Both the position numbers and the translations under genes were made by a program. This document shows positions 12,203 to 23,137 of a DNA stretch of 64,000 nt, in pieces. This stretch comes from Clusia tigrina (taxonomy: Eukaryota; Arthropoda; Insecta; Diptera; Clusiidae). The first letter of the stretch is position 1, and each line of letters begins with the position of its first letter. Location of the stretch: positions 75,559,879 to 75,623,878 of the forward strand of contig OV050032.1 of assembly GCA_920105625.2 (NCBI GenBank), written 5' to 3'. Under the pieces are notes generated by a model that saw nothing but the letters and a program-made list of their open reading frames with translations, searched no databases and was not told the origin of the DNA.

Positions 12203-13317
12203 ATGAAAACTAAATATATTTTGAAGAAAATTATGAGAAAAAAGTATGGCTATAAATTTTGATAAAATTTTAAGTGAAGTTCAATTTCCATTAGTACAGC
12301 CAAAAAACCAACTGTTGCTGAAGAACTAGCAATCGGTAATAAATTGTTTGAAGAGCGGACCACAAAATGTGCACCTATAAAACCTATATACAAGACACCA
12401 AAGCAGGTACCTCTCAAGTATACCCAGAAATTCACATCCGTCTGCCCAAGGTACTCTTCAAATTATTTTTGCAAGCACACAGGTAACATTATGATTGACC
12501 GTGATGTCTTCACTAAAGAAGAACATATATGCTACTTAGCCACACCTAAATACAAGTTTGCTGTCCAACGCCAAAAGTTACAGTTCTGTGAAATGCGTAG
12601 TGTTGTTCCTAATTGTACATCACGTATAGTAAAGTTGGCTCAGCCTAATTTAAAACGCGTTGAAGAAACTTTACAATCTTTCAAGGGTATTCTTTCTGAA
12701 AAACACTATCAAGTTTTAATAGGCTATTTAGAGAATAAATCCGTATTGCATTACACAACCATCAAGACAGCTCTTGATTATATTCAGGAGGAACGACGCC
12801 TAAAACGTGTTGCTAGAATTCTCATGCAACGTCGTTGTAAAAGAATAAAAAACATCATCAAACGCAAGCATCGTCGACAAATAAAAAAATAATTTGCGTT
12901 ATTTTTGAAGAAATCAAAGAATTTTTGCTAAATGATCAATTTCTTATGGATGAACGTTCAACACTGTGTGCCATTATTCTCGAACAAATCCAACAGTTCA
13001 CGGGTACATTATTGCATTTTTACAGCACTACTTAGTATTTCTATGAAGAAACATCTTTTTCAGATAAAGAGTTCTACACTACAACAACATTGCGTGAATA
13101 TCAGCATATTCTGGCAAATAATATAATTGTTTGGATCAACAATTTCATTAAGAATTTAAATATTCACATGGCACCACTGTAACTCAAACTGGATAGCCCA
13201 GAGGTGAAAGCATTCCTCCCAGTCAATGATTATATATCATGCTCTGAATCGATTGATGATGAAGATTTGTGTAATGGTTGGTTAAGTAACTTTGCGGAGA
13301 ATGATACATATGAACAG
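12203..13317 (+). pseudogene. Unit gene, copy 3: frameshifted and truncated
   Basis: It starts at the expected position but carries an extra A near 12240, one A fewer in the A-run at 12303-12308, and another lost in the A-run near 12887. The frame is open only in pieces (12344-12892). The TAG equivalent is kept near 13034, and a further TAA arises near 13180, where copies 1 and 2 read CAA. Several amino-acid replacements relative to copies 1 and 2 (for example N to K and D to G) suggest relaxed constraint. The copy ends abruptly at 13317, where LTR-element sequence begins. Confidence 0.8.
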
Positions 13318-13977
13318 CCTCTGCATGCGCTTTAGTCAGGTGTGACAAATCCACGTCGCGTTCAGGTGACTTTTCCACACCCGCAATAAGGCATAACTCT
13401 CCGAATTCTCCAACTAAGTCAGCAACTCGATTTTCTTCTTCAGCACCTACAACAGTGCGCTCGCTCACGCCCTTGTTGCTTAAGTTCTCCATAGCCTTAC
13501 ACATCTCCAAATGCTCACGCGGCTTCGTAGCTACAACAGTGCGCCCGCTCACGCCCTCGTTGCACTCCTTCACCAACGACTTTTGCACGGCCTCTGCTCT
13601 TAGTCTTTTGCACCTCTTTGTGCTCACTTGAAACGTTAGCCTCAACAATCAACTCCTTAGCTTCAGCTACGCGTTCTCCAACGTCAGCACTAAATGAGCC
13701 TTTTCCGCTATGGTTACCAACTAACTGCTGTATCTTATCAACTGCTTCAACTTGTTTTTTTTACTCGTGCCTCTTTCTTTCTGAAGTCAACACCCTTTTC
13801 TGTCACAATTAAGTCAACATCCTTCAAAACGCTGTTTCCGATCACTAACGCATACTTCAAATCGCGTTCTCTGGCAATATGGAAAGTGATATTTAACATT
13901 ATGCCATCCACTTCGATATGGATGGAGAAACTACCCATTGTTGGAAGCTCGCTGTCTCCAACTGCGCCTGTATCTAC
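13318..13977 (-). pseudogene. LTR-retrotransposon protease/pol fragment (downstream half)
   Basis: Read on the minus strand, the sequence opens with VDTGA, the active-site motif of a retroviral-type aspartic protease, at the copia junction. It continues with a protease-like fold (13938-13747) and then a degenerate linker towards pol, ending at 13318 without an RT. It is the continuation of the gag-protease frame at 17676-18704; a copia element sits between them. The ORF at 13223-13648 on this strand is a chimera of this element and the tandem unit, not a gene. Confidence 0.7.
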
Positions 13978-14066
13978 TGTCAGAATACTAACAAATGCAA
14001 CCCTACCTACTTTGCATTAATATAAGGTATATTACGATATTATTCTTATATTTAGACTAAGCAACA

Positions 14067-14158
<92 letters not shown>

Positions 14159-14226
14159 TCTTCTTTTCTATTACTTGCATTAAAGCTATTGAATTGAATG
14201 GACGTGTTCTTTTAATTTCGCTAACA
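13978..14226 (+). repeat. copia 5' LTR with expanded (AT)n
   Basis: It shares TCAGAATACTAACAAATG at its start and TTTTAATTTCGCTAA at its end with the 3' LTR. It is longer than the 3' LTR (249 versus 181 bp) because of a pure AT run at about 14069-14154. Confidence 0.88.
14069..14154. repeat. (AT)n microsatellite inside copia 5' LTR
   Basis: About 43 uninterrupted AT dinucleotides occupy the place where the 3' LTR has only a short interrupted ATAT stretch. The expansion therefore happened after insertion, or the 3' LTR contracted. Confidence 0.95.
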
Positions 14227-14228
14227 AA

Positions 14229-14242
14229 GGTTATGGGGCCAG
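14229..14242 (+). promoter_or_regulatory. copia primer-binding site (initiator Met tRNA, internal type)
   Basis: GGTTATGGGGCCAG lies 2 nt after the 5' LTR. Drosophila copia uses GGTTATGGGCCCAG, which pairs with an internal part of initiator Met tRNA. One base differs. Confidence 0.8.
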
Positions 14243-14361
14243 GCCGCCAATAATTAGAAATAATATACTACCATTTAATCACCGAAAAAAAAAGAATAAC
14301 AACCAATTATTCACAACAACAACAACAACAGTACCGCAATCGAAGTGCGCAGAATAGCTGC

Positions 14362-17300
14362 GTGACTAATCCGAATGAAACCGGCTGGATATTAGACAGT
14401 GGCGATTCATCACTCATATGTATTGAAAAAAATAGCTTTTCTGCGCTTAAGCCATATGAAAAAAATATTGTTTTAGCATTAAGTGAAACGGTAAAGGCAG
14501 AAGGTATTGGCACGATTAATGTTAAATATAAAAGTATGAAAATTGTGATAAGTAATGTGTTGTATGTACCAAGTTTGAATACAAGCATCTTATTGGTTAG
14601 TAAAATAATTGAAAATGAAAATAAGGTAAATTTTTTCAAAGACAGGGCAGAAGTGAAAATGACAGCGAAGTCTAGTGAAATAGAGCGTTGGCATCAAAGA
14701 TTCGGTCATCTCAATTATAATTCTATAATACAAATGTCTCGTAAAAATATGGTACTTGGCCTGACGGTTAATCTCAAGAGTATGCCAGACGGTTTTAAAT
14801 GTGAAACGTGTGCAAGCGAGAAAATACATCGAAAGCCGTTTAAAACCTATTCAGAAGTACAGAGTGCGGGCATTTGAAATTTGATACACAGCGATGTATG
14901 TGGCCCAATGCGTATAGCGTCACAAGGTGGTGCGAAATATTTTATAACATTTATAGATGACTTTTCTCGATACATGCATATAAATTTTATTGCAAAGAAA
15001 TCGGATGCATTTAATTCATTCAAAAAGTTCATTAATCAGGCCGAAAATCAAACGGGAAAGAAAATCAAGCGGTTTCGTTCAGACAACGGGTTGGAATACG
15101 TGAATAAAGATTTTGAGGTTTTTTTTGAGTCTCGTGGCATAATACATGAAACTACTGTAACTTATACACCTCAACAAAACGTGGTCGCAGAAAGGGCAAA
15201 TCGTACGTTAGTTGAAATGGCACGGTGTTTAATGAATTCAACTAATCTTCCTCAAAGTGTGTGGGCTGAAGCCCTGAATACAGCAGTTTATATAAGAAAT
15301 CGGTCCATCACCAGCGTAAATAAAGAAAGAACTCTGTTCGAGTACTGGTTTGATAGGAAACCATGGATCAAACATTTTAAAACTTTTGGTTGCAAAGCAG
15401 TTGTGCTTGATAAGCGTTTACGAAATTCAAAGTTTGAGTCCAGAGGAATTGTGCTATACTTTGTGGGTTACTCTAATACATCTAAAGTATATAGATTTTA
15501 CAACAGTGAAAATAGCAAAATCACTCTAGCTCAGGATGTGGTATTCCTAGAAAATGAATTCTATTAAGGAAAAGGTGAACACGAAAGAACAGAGCCTGAG
15601 AGGCAATTTTCTATTATTGACACGGGCTCAAAAGAGAATAAAATAGAAGAGCCGGAAGATAATAGAGAAGACCACTGTAAATTCGGAAAATGAGATCGAA
15701 GTATTCGAAAGCGCAAGTGAGGACAGCGAACCAGAAGTTCAGAAAGCGGAAAGTGGATACAACACAGGTGGAGCTAGACTCACGCGGACAGCAGGTGTCT
15801 GGAAGAGAGCGAATAAACCGAACGGAAATAATGAAGTGTAAATGCGTTTTTGGAAAACCCTGGTACGGTGACAGCAGCCCTTTGTTCTAACAACGCAGCG
15901 GAGTGGAAAAACGCAATGAAAACAGAATATGACGCATTAATAGAAAGTGGAACCTGGGTGTTGGTTGAACCTCCAAAAAATAAAAACATTGTCGGATCGA
16001 GATGGGTGTTCAATACGAAATATAATCCAGATGGAACGGTAGCAAAATACAAGGCCAGATTGGTGGCGCAAGGGTGTACACAGCGGACAGGCGTGGACTA
16101 CGTATGGTATGCGCCTCTCGTAAGACATACGTCGATTAGGATGATATTGTCAATAGCGGTGAAGTATGAGCATTTGGTGTATCACATCGACATGATTTCA
16201 GCATATTTAAACGGGAATCTTAAAGAAGAAGTGTATATGCGCCAACCCGAGGGATTCGTTGACGAAAGATAAACAAAATAACGTATGCAAATTAAACAAA
16301 GCCTTGTATGGACTAAAACAAGCCGGCAGAAATTGGAATGATAAATTAAATGAAATACTTTACAACATTGGTTTCTATCGAAGCAAGTCAGACAACTGTA
16401 TTTACATTTTGAAGACCCATGAACAGATTAACATAATGTATGTGTATGTGGTTGATATTATAGTAGCTTGCACAACATATGAAATGATACAAAAAATAAT
16501 CACAAAGCTGGAAGAAAAAATCAAAGTGGTGAATAAAGGTCCTATTAACTATTATTTAGGCATGGAGATTAAGAGGCAAGGCCGAAGAGGTGAAATGATA
16601 ATTCATTAACACCGGTACACAACACAACTTTTGAAAAAATGTAATATGCAAGATTGTAAAGGCGCGTCTACCCCTTTCGCCAGTGGCACAGTATTAGAGA
16701 AATGCACTGACCCTACGAAATGTTCCGGATGTGACATTTTACAATATCGATCGCTCATCGGAAGCCTTACCTATTTCGCGATAGTGTCGAGACCAGACAT
16801 AGCACATGTTGTAGCAAAATTAGCGCAATTTAACTCACATCCGGATAGAGAACATTTATGGCAGCGAAACGAGTGCTCAGATATCTTCGAGCGAGACCCA
16901 AAGGTGTGTTAACTTATAACGCTAACTGCAATAGTTTAATTTGTTTTACAGATGCGGATTGGGCTTTCGACAACACTGACCGTAGAACATACAGTGGGTT
17001 CACTGTATCGATGGGTGAAAATTTAGTAGCATGGGAATCCAAAAAGCAAAGTCTCATGGTTCTCAGTACGATGGAGGCCGAATATGTCGCTATGTGCTCG
17101 GGAGTTAGAGAGGTGACATTTCACCGAAGTTTACTGCTGAAGATAGGATTTCGAGACCTGGTGAGCGAAGCTACAATAGTTTTTTGTGACAATCAGAGCT
17201 CTCAATTTGCAGTTAAAAATCTAATGGTAACCAAGCGAAGTAAACATTCGGTACCACTAACTGCGAGACAATTATATGAACAACGAGATTGATATCCACT

Positions 17301-17400
17301 ACGTCCCATCACCAGATGGTGGAATGTGGCTGATATTTTAACTAAAAGTTTACCTAAGGAACGTCATGAAAAACTATGTAATGATATGAAATTGAAATTT
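14362..17400 (+). pseudogene. copia pol polyprotein, broken (protease, integrase, RT, RNase H)
   Basis: Domains occur in the usual copia order. The protease motif WILDSGD (14386-14406) is normally LDSGAS, so the residue after the Asp-Ser-Gly triad is changed. GAG-pre-integrase follows (RWHQRFGHLN; C-x2-C near 14810), then integrase (HSDVCGP, RSDNGLEY, and Glu in VAERANRT; 14881-15567). The RT core runs 15850-16609 (GSRWVFNTKYNPDGT; the catalytic YVDD is YVVD near 16446). RNase H runs 16740-17290 (FTDADWA, STMEAEYVA). Disabling changes are TGA at 14875-14877, decay between 15568 and 15849, a frameshift near 16260, TAA at about 16607, and another shift near 16900. Confidence 0.88.
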
Positions 17401-17489
17401 ATTTTAAAAACCAAACATTGATTTAATCTTTCTTCAACCTCATATGTAATTTATTCTAAATGAAAGTAGTCGTGTTGAGTGGTGGAATT

Positions 17490-17670
17490 TTTCAGAATAC
17501 TAACAAATGCAACCCTACCTACTTCGCATTAATATAAGGTATATTACGATATTATGCTTATATTTAGACTAAGCAACAGAATATACTCGTATATATATGT
17601 ACTCTTCTTTTCTATTACTTGCATTAAAGCTATTGAATTGAACGGACGTGTTCTTTTAATTTCGCTAAGA
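17490..17670 (+). repeat. copia 3' LTR
   Basis: It is colinear with the 5' LTR apart from the AT expansion and a few substitutions. It is preceded by the purine-rich GTTGAGTGGTGGAA, a plausible polypurine tract, and followed by TCTAC at 17671-17675. Confidence 0.88.
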
Positions 17671-17675
17671 TCTAC

Positions 17676-18704
17676 TAATGCTGAAATATAGGTTCCGTTG
17701 AAACAAATGTCCTTGATTATCAGACTGCTCTCCTTTTTCGGCTTCGGTATCATTTTGGTTTTCATCATATTTGTACTCTTTTCGTTTTTGATCACCTTGC
17801 CAACTCCTGTGCACTCCGATGCACGATGTCCCTCAATACCACATTTGAAACATTTCAACTTGTTACGTGGGCAATTCTTCGCGAAATGGGAAACATCTCC
17901 GCAATTGTAACATTTCTTCCGTGTGCTGCTTAAACTCGTCGAACCTTTGTTTGAAGACATTGGAGGCGTTTTGTTCACGTTCACAAATTGTGACTTTAAA
18001 ATCGGAGCCCGGATCTTCTCATAAACTTTTATCTGCTCCTTAAGATCCTTGATCGTCTTGGCCTGGTATAGATTAGCTTTGTTGGTTTTTGCGTCTGGAA
18101 TCCCTGCGATGAGATATTCTATCAGGCTGATGTCGTCCAAATTTATTGGTTTTCCAATTTCCATGAGGCTGTAGAGATATTCCATGAAATCTTCCCCTTG
18201 ACATTTGCGCCGGTTACGTAATGCACGATGAACATCCACTGCTGATACAATGACTCCAAACTCATTTTTCAGTGCTTCTTTCAGCAAGCTCCAGCTGGTT
18301 TTACCACGTTGACTACGTATAAACATTTTTGCTGCACCTTTGAGAAGTTGCTTCGCGTAAATGAATTTCTGTAGCTCGTTCCAACGCACAGCTTCTGCAT
18401 CCTCCTCGAAGTCTTCCAGCCATTCTTCGATACTTGACTGACCTGAGCCCGGAAAAGAGGTTAAAGAATCTTCGATATCACGCAGTGTGAATACTGATCG
18501 TTCCGCAATGCACCTATTCACGATCGAACTTCGTCGGCTTGCTGCATCATCATAATCGCTGTCGTTGTTTTCGTTCACATTCAGGGCGATGTGTTCCATT
18601 AGTCGATCCTGTAATGTCGATTTCCGTCCAGTCGTCGCTAATCCCAAACCTTCCAATTTTCTTTTGTCCAGCAACGTTCAAAGCTAAAATTTCGTCACGG
18701 TCCA
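17676..18704 (-). pseudogene. LTR-retrotransposon Gag with SAP-like N-terminus and two zinc knuckles
   Basis: The minus-strand ORF carries a SAP-like segment near its start (KLEGLGLATTGRKSTLQDRL). A retrotransposon-gag-like capsid region follows (about residues 60-225), then two CX2CX4HX4C knuckles (residues 255-268 and 275-288 counted from 18674), and then the start of an aspartic protease (GTYISALVD), where copia is inserted. An ATG at 18702-18704 gives MDRDEILALN but lies one frame away from the rest, so a 1-bp indel near 18675 is likely. Gag would coat element RNA and the knuckles bind nucleic acid. The element is incomplete: no RT and no clear LTR are seen. Confidence 0.8.
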
Positions 18705-19074
18705 TGGTCTTACAAATCGGTTTATTTATTTAAAACAAATTTATAAATCAAATCAAAATTCGTATATCAATTATTTACTCTTTAATTGAAATTACTAAAA
18801 AAAATCAATTCATTAACTTATTTAAGTTTTTGCTCAAAATTTTACTTAAAATTTTATTTGCTTTGTAGCCTTATTAAACTTAACTTAGCAATTTATTAAA
18901 CTCAAGTAAACAACTTATACTAAAAGTAAAAATATGCGCTTTACATCTTTACGCGGCGAGAGCAAGATTCAGACTGTCTTTTCGTTCGCTTTTCGTCATG
19001 TCTTCTCTTTGTTTGTCAGGGTTGCAAAATTAGGTAACTGTCCAAAATACAAAAGTCAGAATTGCGCATTTGCG
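18705..19074. other. AT-rich leader region of the LTR element, no gene
   Basis: It is upstream (on the minus strand) of the gag start. I could not identify a convincing LTR end or tRNA primer site. The boundary between this element and the Maverick-like sequence lies somewhere between about 18950 and 19075. Confidence 0.4.
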
Positions 19075-19551
19075 TTAATAGGTTTGTCCGCTACGTGTCC
19101 GTCTTCTATTTCCCACATCTAACATCTTTATTGTCTTTATCAAGTAATTTTCAAGCTGACTAATTATTTCTTCAATTTTATTTACAACTTTTTTATTTGC
19201 ACTAAATAATCGGTCATTAATTGCTTTTTCAATTAGATTCGTATCCTCTTTAACATCGGTATCAATAATTGCGTACAATTTTTCTATATCATTCCTAGTA
19301 GTTTTCATTTGATTATCATATTCGGTTTTGAATTCTTCTAATTTTGTTCTTAGAAGCCAATTCTTTTTAACAAGATATGCTTTAGTAACTGCATCATTAA
19401 CATAACTAGGTTCACTCATATTAGTAATTCTTTTCTTATTAACATTTAAATGTTGATTATCTATGCTAATACCAAGTGTTTTAGTTATAATTGTTTTTAA
19501 TTTTAAATCGTTAAATCGTTGATTAACTGAACTTTCTCCAAATTTATTTAT
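19075..19551 (-). pseudogene. Coiled-coil protein of the Maverick-like element (unrecognised)
   Basis: An open frame on the minus strand runs through an ATG at 19419 (114 aa from there) and extends upstream to about 19551 without an ATG. The phrase KKRITNMSEPSYVNDAVTKAYL resembles repeated 'now-present-in-state' phrases of virion-associated or fibre-like proteins that I recall from arthropod Maverick-like elements. The rest is Glu/Lys/Ile-rich and coiled-coil-like, ending in a basic tail. It lies directly downstream of the DUF8207-like gene on the same strand. No enzymatic motif is seen and the functional guess is weak. Confidence 0.4.
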
Positions 19552-19559
19552 GAAACTCC

Positions 19560-20305
19560 CTTTTGTGATTTACGAGCACAGAACCGTCTTGTTTTTAATT
19601 TAGATTTGACGGAATTATATTAGCTTCTTTCAGTTCTTCGATAATAGAAATTATTTCGTTTTTGTGATTATTATGTCCAACGCTTTCTGCTGATAGAAGC
19701 AAACGTAATCTGTCTACTAATTCATTACGATCATCCCAATATACTCGTATATAGTTCGCCTTACGATTGATTTATGATTTTAATCCGCTTCCTATCGTTA
19801 AAGAGTTTATTTTTGAATTAAACAATTTTTTTAATTATGCACAGATGTTTAAATGTTTTTGTATCTTTACTTTCTGCATTTGGTTGATAATGACGTTTGT
19901 GTGCATTTGTATTTATTAAAATTTGTTTATAATTTTTTTTAGTCATTTTTAGAGTAATTTAGAGGTTTGGTGTGAAATACTAATTCAAATAACCACCGGT
20001 GTCATTTTCCACCTTTTACCACCAACATTAATAGAGTTATCAGTATTAAATTTTATTTTCTTATATCCATACCGCCATCTTTCATTTTCATCAACATTAA
20101 CACCATATAGTGTATCTAACTTTTTACTATCTTTGAGTAATTCAAAATTTTTTAATAATTTATTTGATTTAGTGATACTACAATTTAATTCGTTTTCTAT
20201 CATTATTTAATTGTCGATTGCTTTTTCTTTTCGAAAACAAATTATTTAATTTTTTCCGTTTTTTATCATCATAATTCAAATCATTTAATTTTGTTTTAAT
20301 TATTC
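19560..20305 (-). pseudogene. DUF8207-like protein, C-terminal part
   Basis: Minus-strand pieces match the arthropod family that I know as DUF8207 and that accompanies Maverick-like elements. There is the block with LDTLYGVNVDENERW and GGKRWKMTP (ORF 20203-19985), then in another frame a block like TNAHKRHYQPNAES (about 19900), and then ELVDRLRLLLSAESVGHNNH (about 19690). Frameshifts separate them. The N-terminal part of the same gene lies at 22150-22497, on the other side of an inserted repeat. Function unknown; assignment from memory of the family pattern. Confidence 0.6.
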
Positions 20306-22145
20306 CCTTTTTTATTTTTATTTTATCCGTCCGTCTGTCCGTCTGTCCGTCTGTGGCAACTTTTTTTCTACACCGTTAGAGCTATCTAAATGAAATTTTC
20401 CAAAAGTGTAGCATGGACAAAAATACAGAACCAGATTGCTATATGGGCCGATTTGGACAAAGACCACGCCTATAGCCCATATGAGGAACTTTTTTCACCT
20501 TTTTTAAAATAACTACAACTTCGGTCCAATTGACGGAATCGTGACATTATTTGGCAGCTATGGAGATATGTGTCCTACTAAACACTGTGCAAAAAGTGGG
20601 CGGAATATATTAACTGCAACGCCCACTACTAAAAAATATTAAAAACTTAAGATCTAGTAGAGATTTACGGACGTAATTTTACGGGAAGGAACATATGGAC
20701 ATTATAAAGCTATCTGCAACAAATGGGACTGATCAGAGAAAAGACACGCCCACTTTTGATATAAGGCACTTTCGGATCTAAAATTAAAAATAGCCTACCT
20801 ATGCTCGTATTGATGCCAGCGGCATGAAAATTTGCAGAAATATATATGGGGTCCATAATAGTGTGTGTGCAGAATATGGGAATCATAATACCACGCCCAC
20901 AATTAGCCAAAAATCATTACTGTATTCCTATTAAAGATTCATAAACGAAATTTCACAGGAATGTTGCAGGTACTAACATTAAACACCTCATAAAAAATGG
21001 GCGCGTTTTTTCTACAGCCACGCCTACTATTGACATATTATTATCACGAAAAATATTGTATAGATCGTAAGTACGACCTACGAGTATATAATATATTTCG
21101 GCGAATTTTTATATTAGTACGTATATGGACCCTACAATGCCAAATACAAGATTCGGGGTCGATGAGAGGCCTCCCTCCCATATAATGAACTTTGGGGGAC
21201 CCCACTGAAAGACAGTTACTCTATATATGCTTCTAGTTATGATGTATGAAAACAAATTGGTAGATGTATACACTGGGTCTGTACTGGCATGAATTCCAAA
21301 TATGGGCAGATTGTTACTACTGCCACGCCCACAATTAACCAAAAATCATTACTAGGTTTCTATCAAAGATTTATCAACGAAATTTCACAGGAAGGTTGCG
21401 GGTAGTAATATTAAACACCACACAAAAAATTGGCATGTTATTTCTACAGCCACGCCCACTATTTACATATTATTATAACTTACGACCTATACAATATTTT
21501 TGGACGAAATTTTGCATTAGTACGTATATGGACCCTACAAAGCCATATACAAGATTCGGTGTCGATCAGTGGAAGGATACGCCTCCCTCCCATATTATGA
21601 CCTTTGGGTACCCCACTTAAAGACAGTTACCCTATCTATGGTTCTAGTGATGATATATGAAAACAAATTGGTAGATGTATACCCTGAGTCTATACTCGCA
21701 TGCTTTCCAAATATGGGCAGATTATTACTACTGCCACACCCACAATTTACCAAAAATCATTACTAGGTTCCTATTAAAGATTTTTCAACGAAATTTCACA
21801 GAAATGTTGCGGGTACATTACACACTACACAAAAAATGGGCGTGTTATTTTTACAGCAACGCCCACTATTGGCATATTATTATAACTTTCGACCTATACT
21901 ATATTTTTTGACGAAATTTAATATTAATAGTTATATTGACACTACAAAGCCATACACACGAAATGGGGCTGATATAATCATTTCAAGGTTCCCTATCAAA
22001 AATTACCGTAAATATGCTCCTAAAGATGATTTATGAAGAAAATATCCCCATTGTTGAACTTCCACGCACAAGAAAAGGTAAAGGGTATTTCGAAGTCGGT
22101 CTAACCCGACTTCAGACTTCTGTACTCGTTTTGAGTTTGTTTTGA
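20306..22145 (+). mobile_element. Hairpin-ended non-coding repeat, copy A
   Basis: It begins in an AT-rich run followed by (GTCCGTCT)n-like tracts and ends with a perfect-stem hairpin GAAGTCGG...CCGACTTC (22093-22114) about 15 nt before its end. Inside, a ~400-bp module recurs about three times (starts near 20940, 21370 and 21785), each with 'AACGAAATTTCACAG' and 'CACGCCCAC' phrases. No coding capacity is seen. It splits the DUF8207-like gene, so it is an insertion. The 3' hairpin and lack of terminal inverted repeats suggest a Helitron/Helentron-like non-autonomous element, but the class is not proven. Confidence 0.7.
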
Positions 22146-22149
22146 TAAA

Positions 22150-22497
22150 AATTATTTTTTTTTTTATTTCTGACTATTTGCTAATGAATCATTTTCATTC
22201 ATGAAAGAACCCATGTTATAATAATCGTTTTTGTTATCATCATTATCATCAATATCATCAATATCATCATCATCATCATCATCATTATCATAGTTTTCAT
22301 CATAGACAGTCCTTGAAATATTTTCATTATTTTTCAAGTTTCCAATTATTTCATTCAGAGGTTTTGTTATAGGTTGAAATGTGTCTTCCAACATATTTTC
22401 CCTATCTGTTGCATTTGATTTGAAATTTTTTAGTTTTTCTTTAAATACTGCTCTTGTCTATACAATATCTTTTAGTAGTTTATTATTTTTATTCATG
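22150..22497 (-). pseudogene. DUF8207-like protein, N-terminal part, with Asp-rich tract
   Basis: On the minus strand an ATG at 22495-22497 opens a frame with an early TAG (about 22460). It then continues in the same frame through a segment containing TFQPITKPLNEIIGN, which I associate with this family's N-terminus. A run of Asp follows, encoded by an ATC/ATCATC microsatellite on the plus strand (about 22230-22295), before the frame ends at the junction with repeat A. The C-terminal half resumes at 20305. Confidence 0.55.
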
Positions 22498-22711
22498 ATG
22501 CTTCCTTTTCCTGATTTCTACCAGCCAATGTTTTCTATTTAGTATCTGCTTTCAATCAGCTATCAATCAGATAATAATCTGATTTATATCTATTATCAAT
22601 CTGCTATCGATCTGCTTTACATCAGGTCTCTCATAATTGAAATTAATTATCAAATCCTTTTCGATATCGTCGTTTATTTATTAAATCATCCTTACTTATA
22701 ATAACAAACCA
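22498..22711. other. Short intergenic region with repeated ATCAGCTA/ATCTGCTA words
   Basis: It lies between the ATPase and the DUF8207-like gene of the Maverick-like element. From 22540 to 22625 the words ATCAG, ATCTG and TATCAATC recur in direct and inverted orientation. No gene is seen. A promoter or repeat role is only a guess. Confidence 0.35.
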
Positions 22712-23137
22712 TTACTTATCTCTCCAACATTCACTACAAATCTTCATAAATGGATTAAATGACATATCACCGATAATATGATAATTATATATATGATTAA
22801 CATTCATTTCATCTTGTTTTAATATAATAATCATATTTGCATTATCACGTATTAAATGTTTTGTAATTACACCCTTTACCTTTAAAAAAGGTAAATAGGG
22901 TATACTAATTTTTGTATAAGTTTGACATAAATAAAAACAATCAATATACTTGTGTCTTCCCATACAAAAAAATTCTCTTATTGTGTTTTGTTTATCACAA
23001 ATTACATAATCGAATATTATTATGGAGTGTGGTGTAGCTTTAACTGGACTTATAACTTTCTCATTTTCCGAAAATGTAAAAAGGTTTATTCCCTTTATTG
23101 GATCAATCAGTTTCTTTAGGTAGCAGTATTTTGGTTG
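22712..23137 (-). pseudogene. Maverick-like packaging ATPase, C-terminal part
   Basis: The minus-strand ORF carries a Walker B-like strand (IIIFDYV, where the family usually has two acidic residues) and the GRHKYIDCFYLCQTY block. It also has RDNANMIIILKQ, typical of FtsK/HerA-type A32-like genome-packaging ATPases of Maverick/Polinton elements. In such elements the enzyme pumps DNA into a capsid. The N-terminal part with Walker A lies at 28864-29045. A LOA LINE interrupts the gene between QPKY codons that are duplicated on both sides. Confidence 0.8.

Larger units (their letters stand above)
1..13317 (+). repeat. Tandem array of ~4.3-kb units (left block)
   Basis: Every landmark recurs head-to-tail. 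The gene start is at 3605, 7904 and 12203 (period exactly 4299), and the 3' gene part is at 86, 4493 and 8792. The first interval is 4407 because the unit beginning before the window carries an 88-bp segment (1403-1490) and small indels that the others lack. The block from about 3580 to 7880 appears to repeat without change up to about 12170. Flanking units differ by scattered substitutions and indels. The array is broken at 13317 by mobile elements and resumes at 41215. Each unit holds one gene, a spacer and a jockey-like RT remnant. Confidence 0.95.
13978..17670 (+). mobile_element. Ty1/copia LTR retrotransposon, inserted in an LTR-element protease gene
   Basis: It is bounded by two LTRs (13978-14226 and 17490-17670) and flanked by the 5-bp duplication TCTAC (13973-13977 and 17671-17675). 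The left LTR has canonical TG...CA ends; the right LTR has TT...GA through point changes. A primer site GGTTATGGGGCCAG begins at 14229, closely matching the internal initiator-Met tRNA site used by Drosophila copia. Gag is missing: coding sequence begins at the protease. Pol carries stops and frameshifts, so the element is dead. Confidence 0.9.

Noticed and set aside
13223..13648. 141-aa minus-strand ORF
   Set aside because: It spans the junction of the LTR-element fragment and the tandem unit, so it is a chance chimera.
20340..20360. GTCCGTCTGTCC tracts as independent microsatellites
   Set aside because: They occur at the same internal place in repeats A and D, so they belong to that element.
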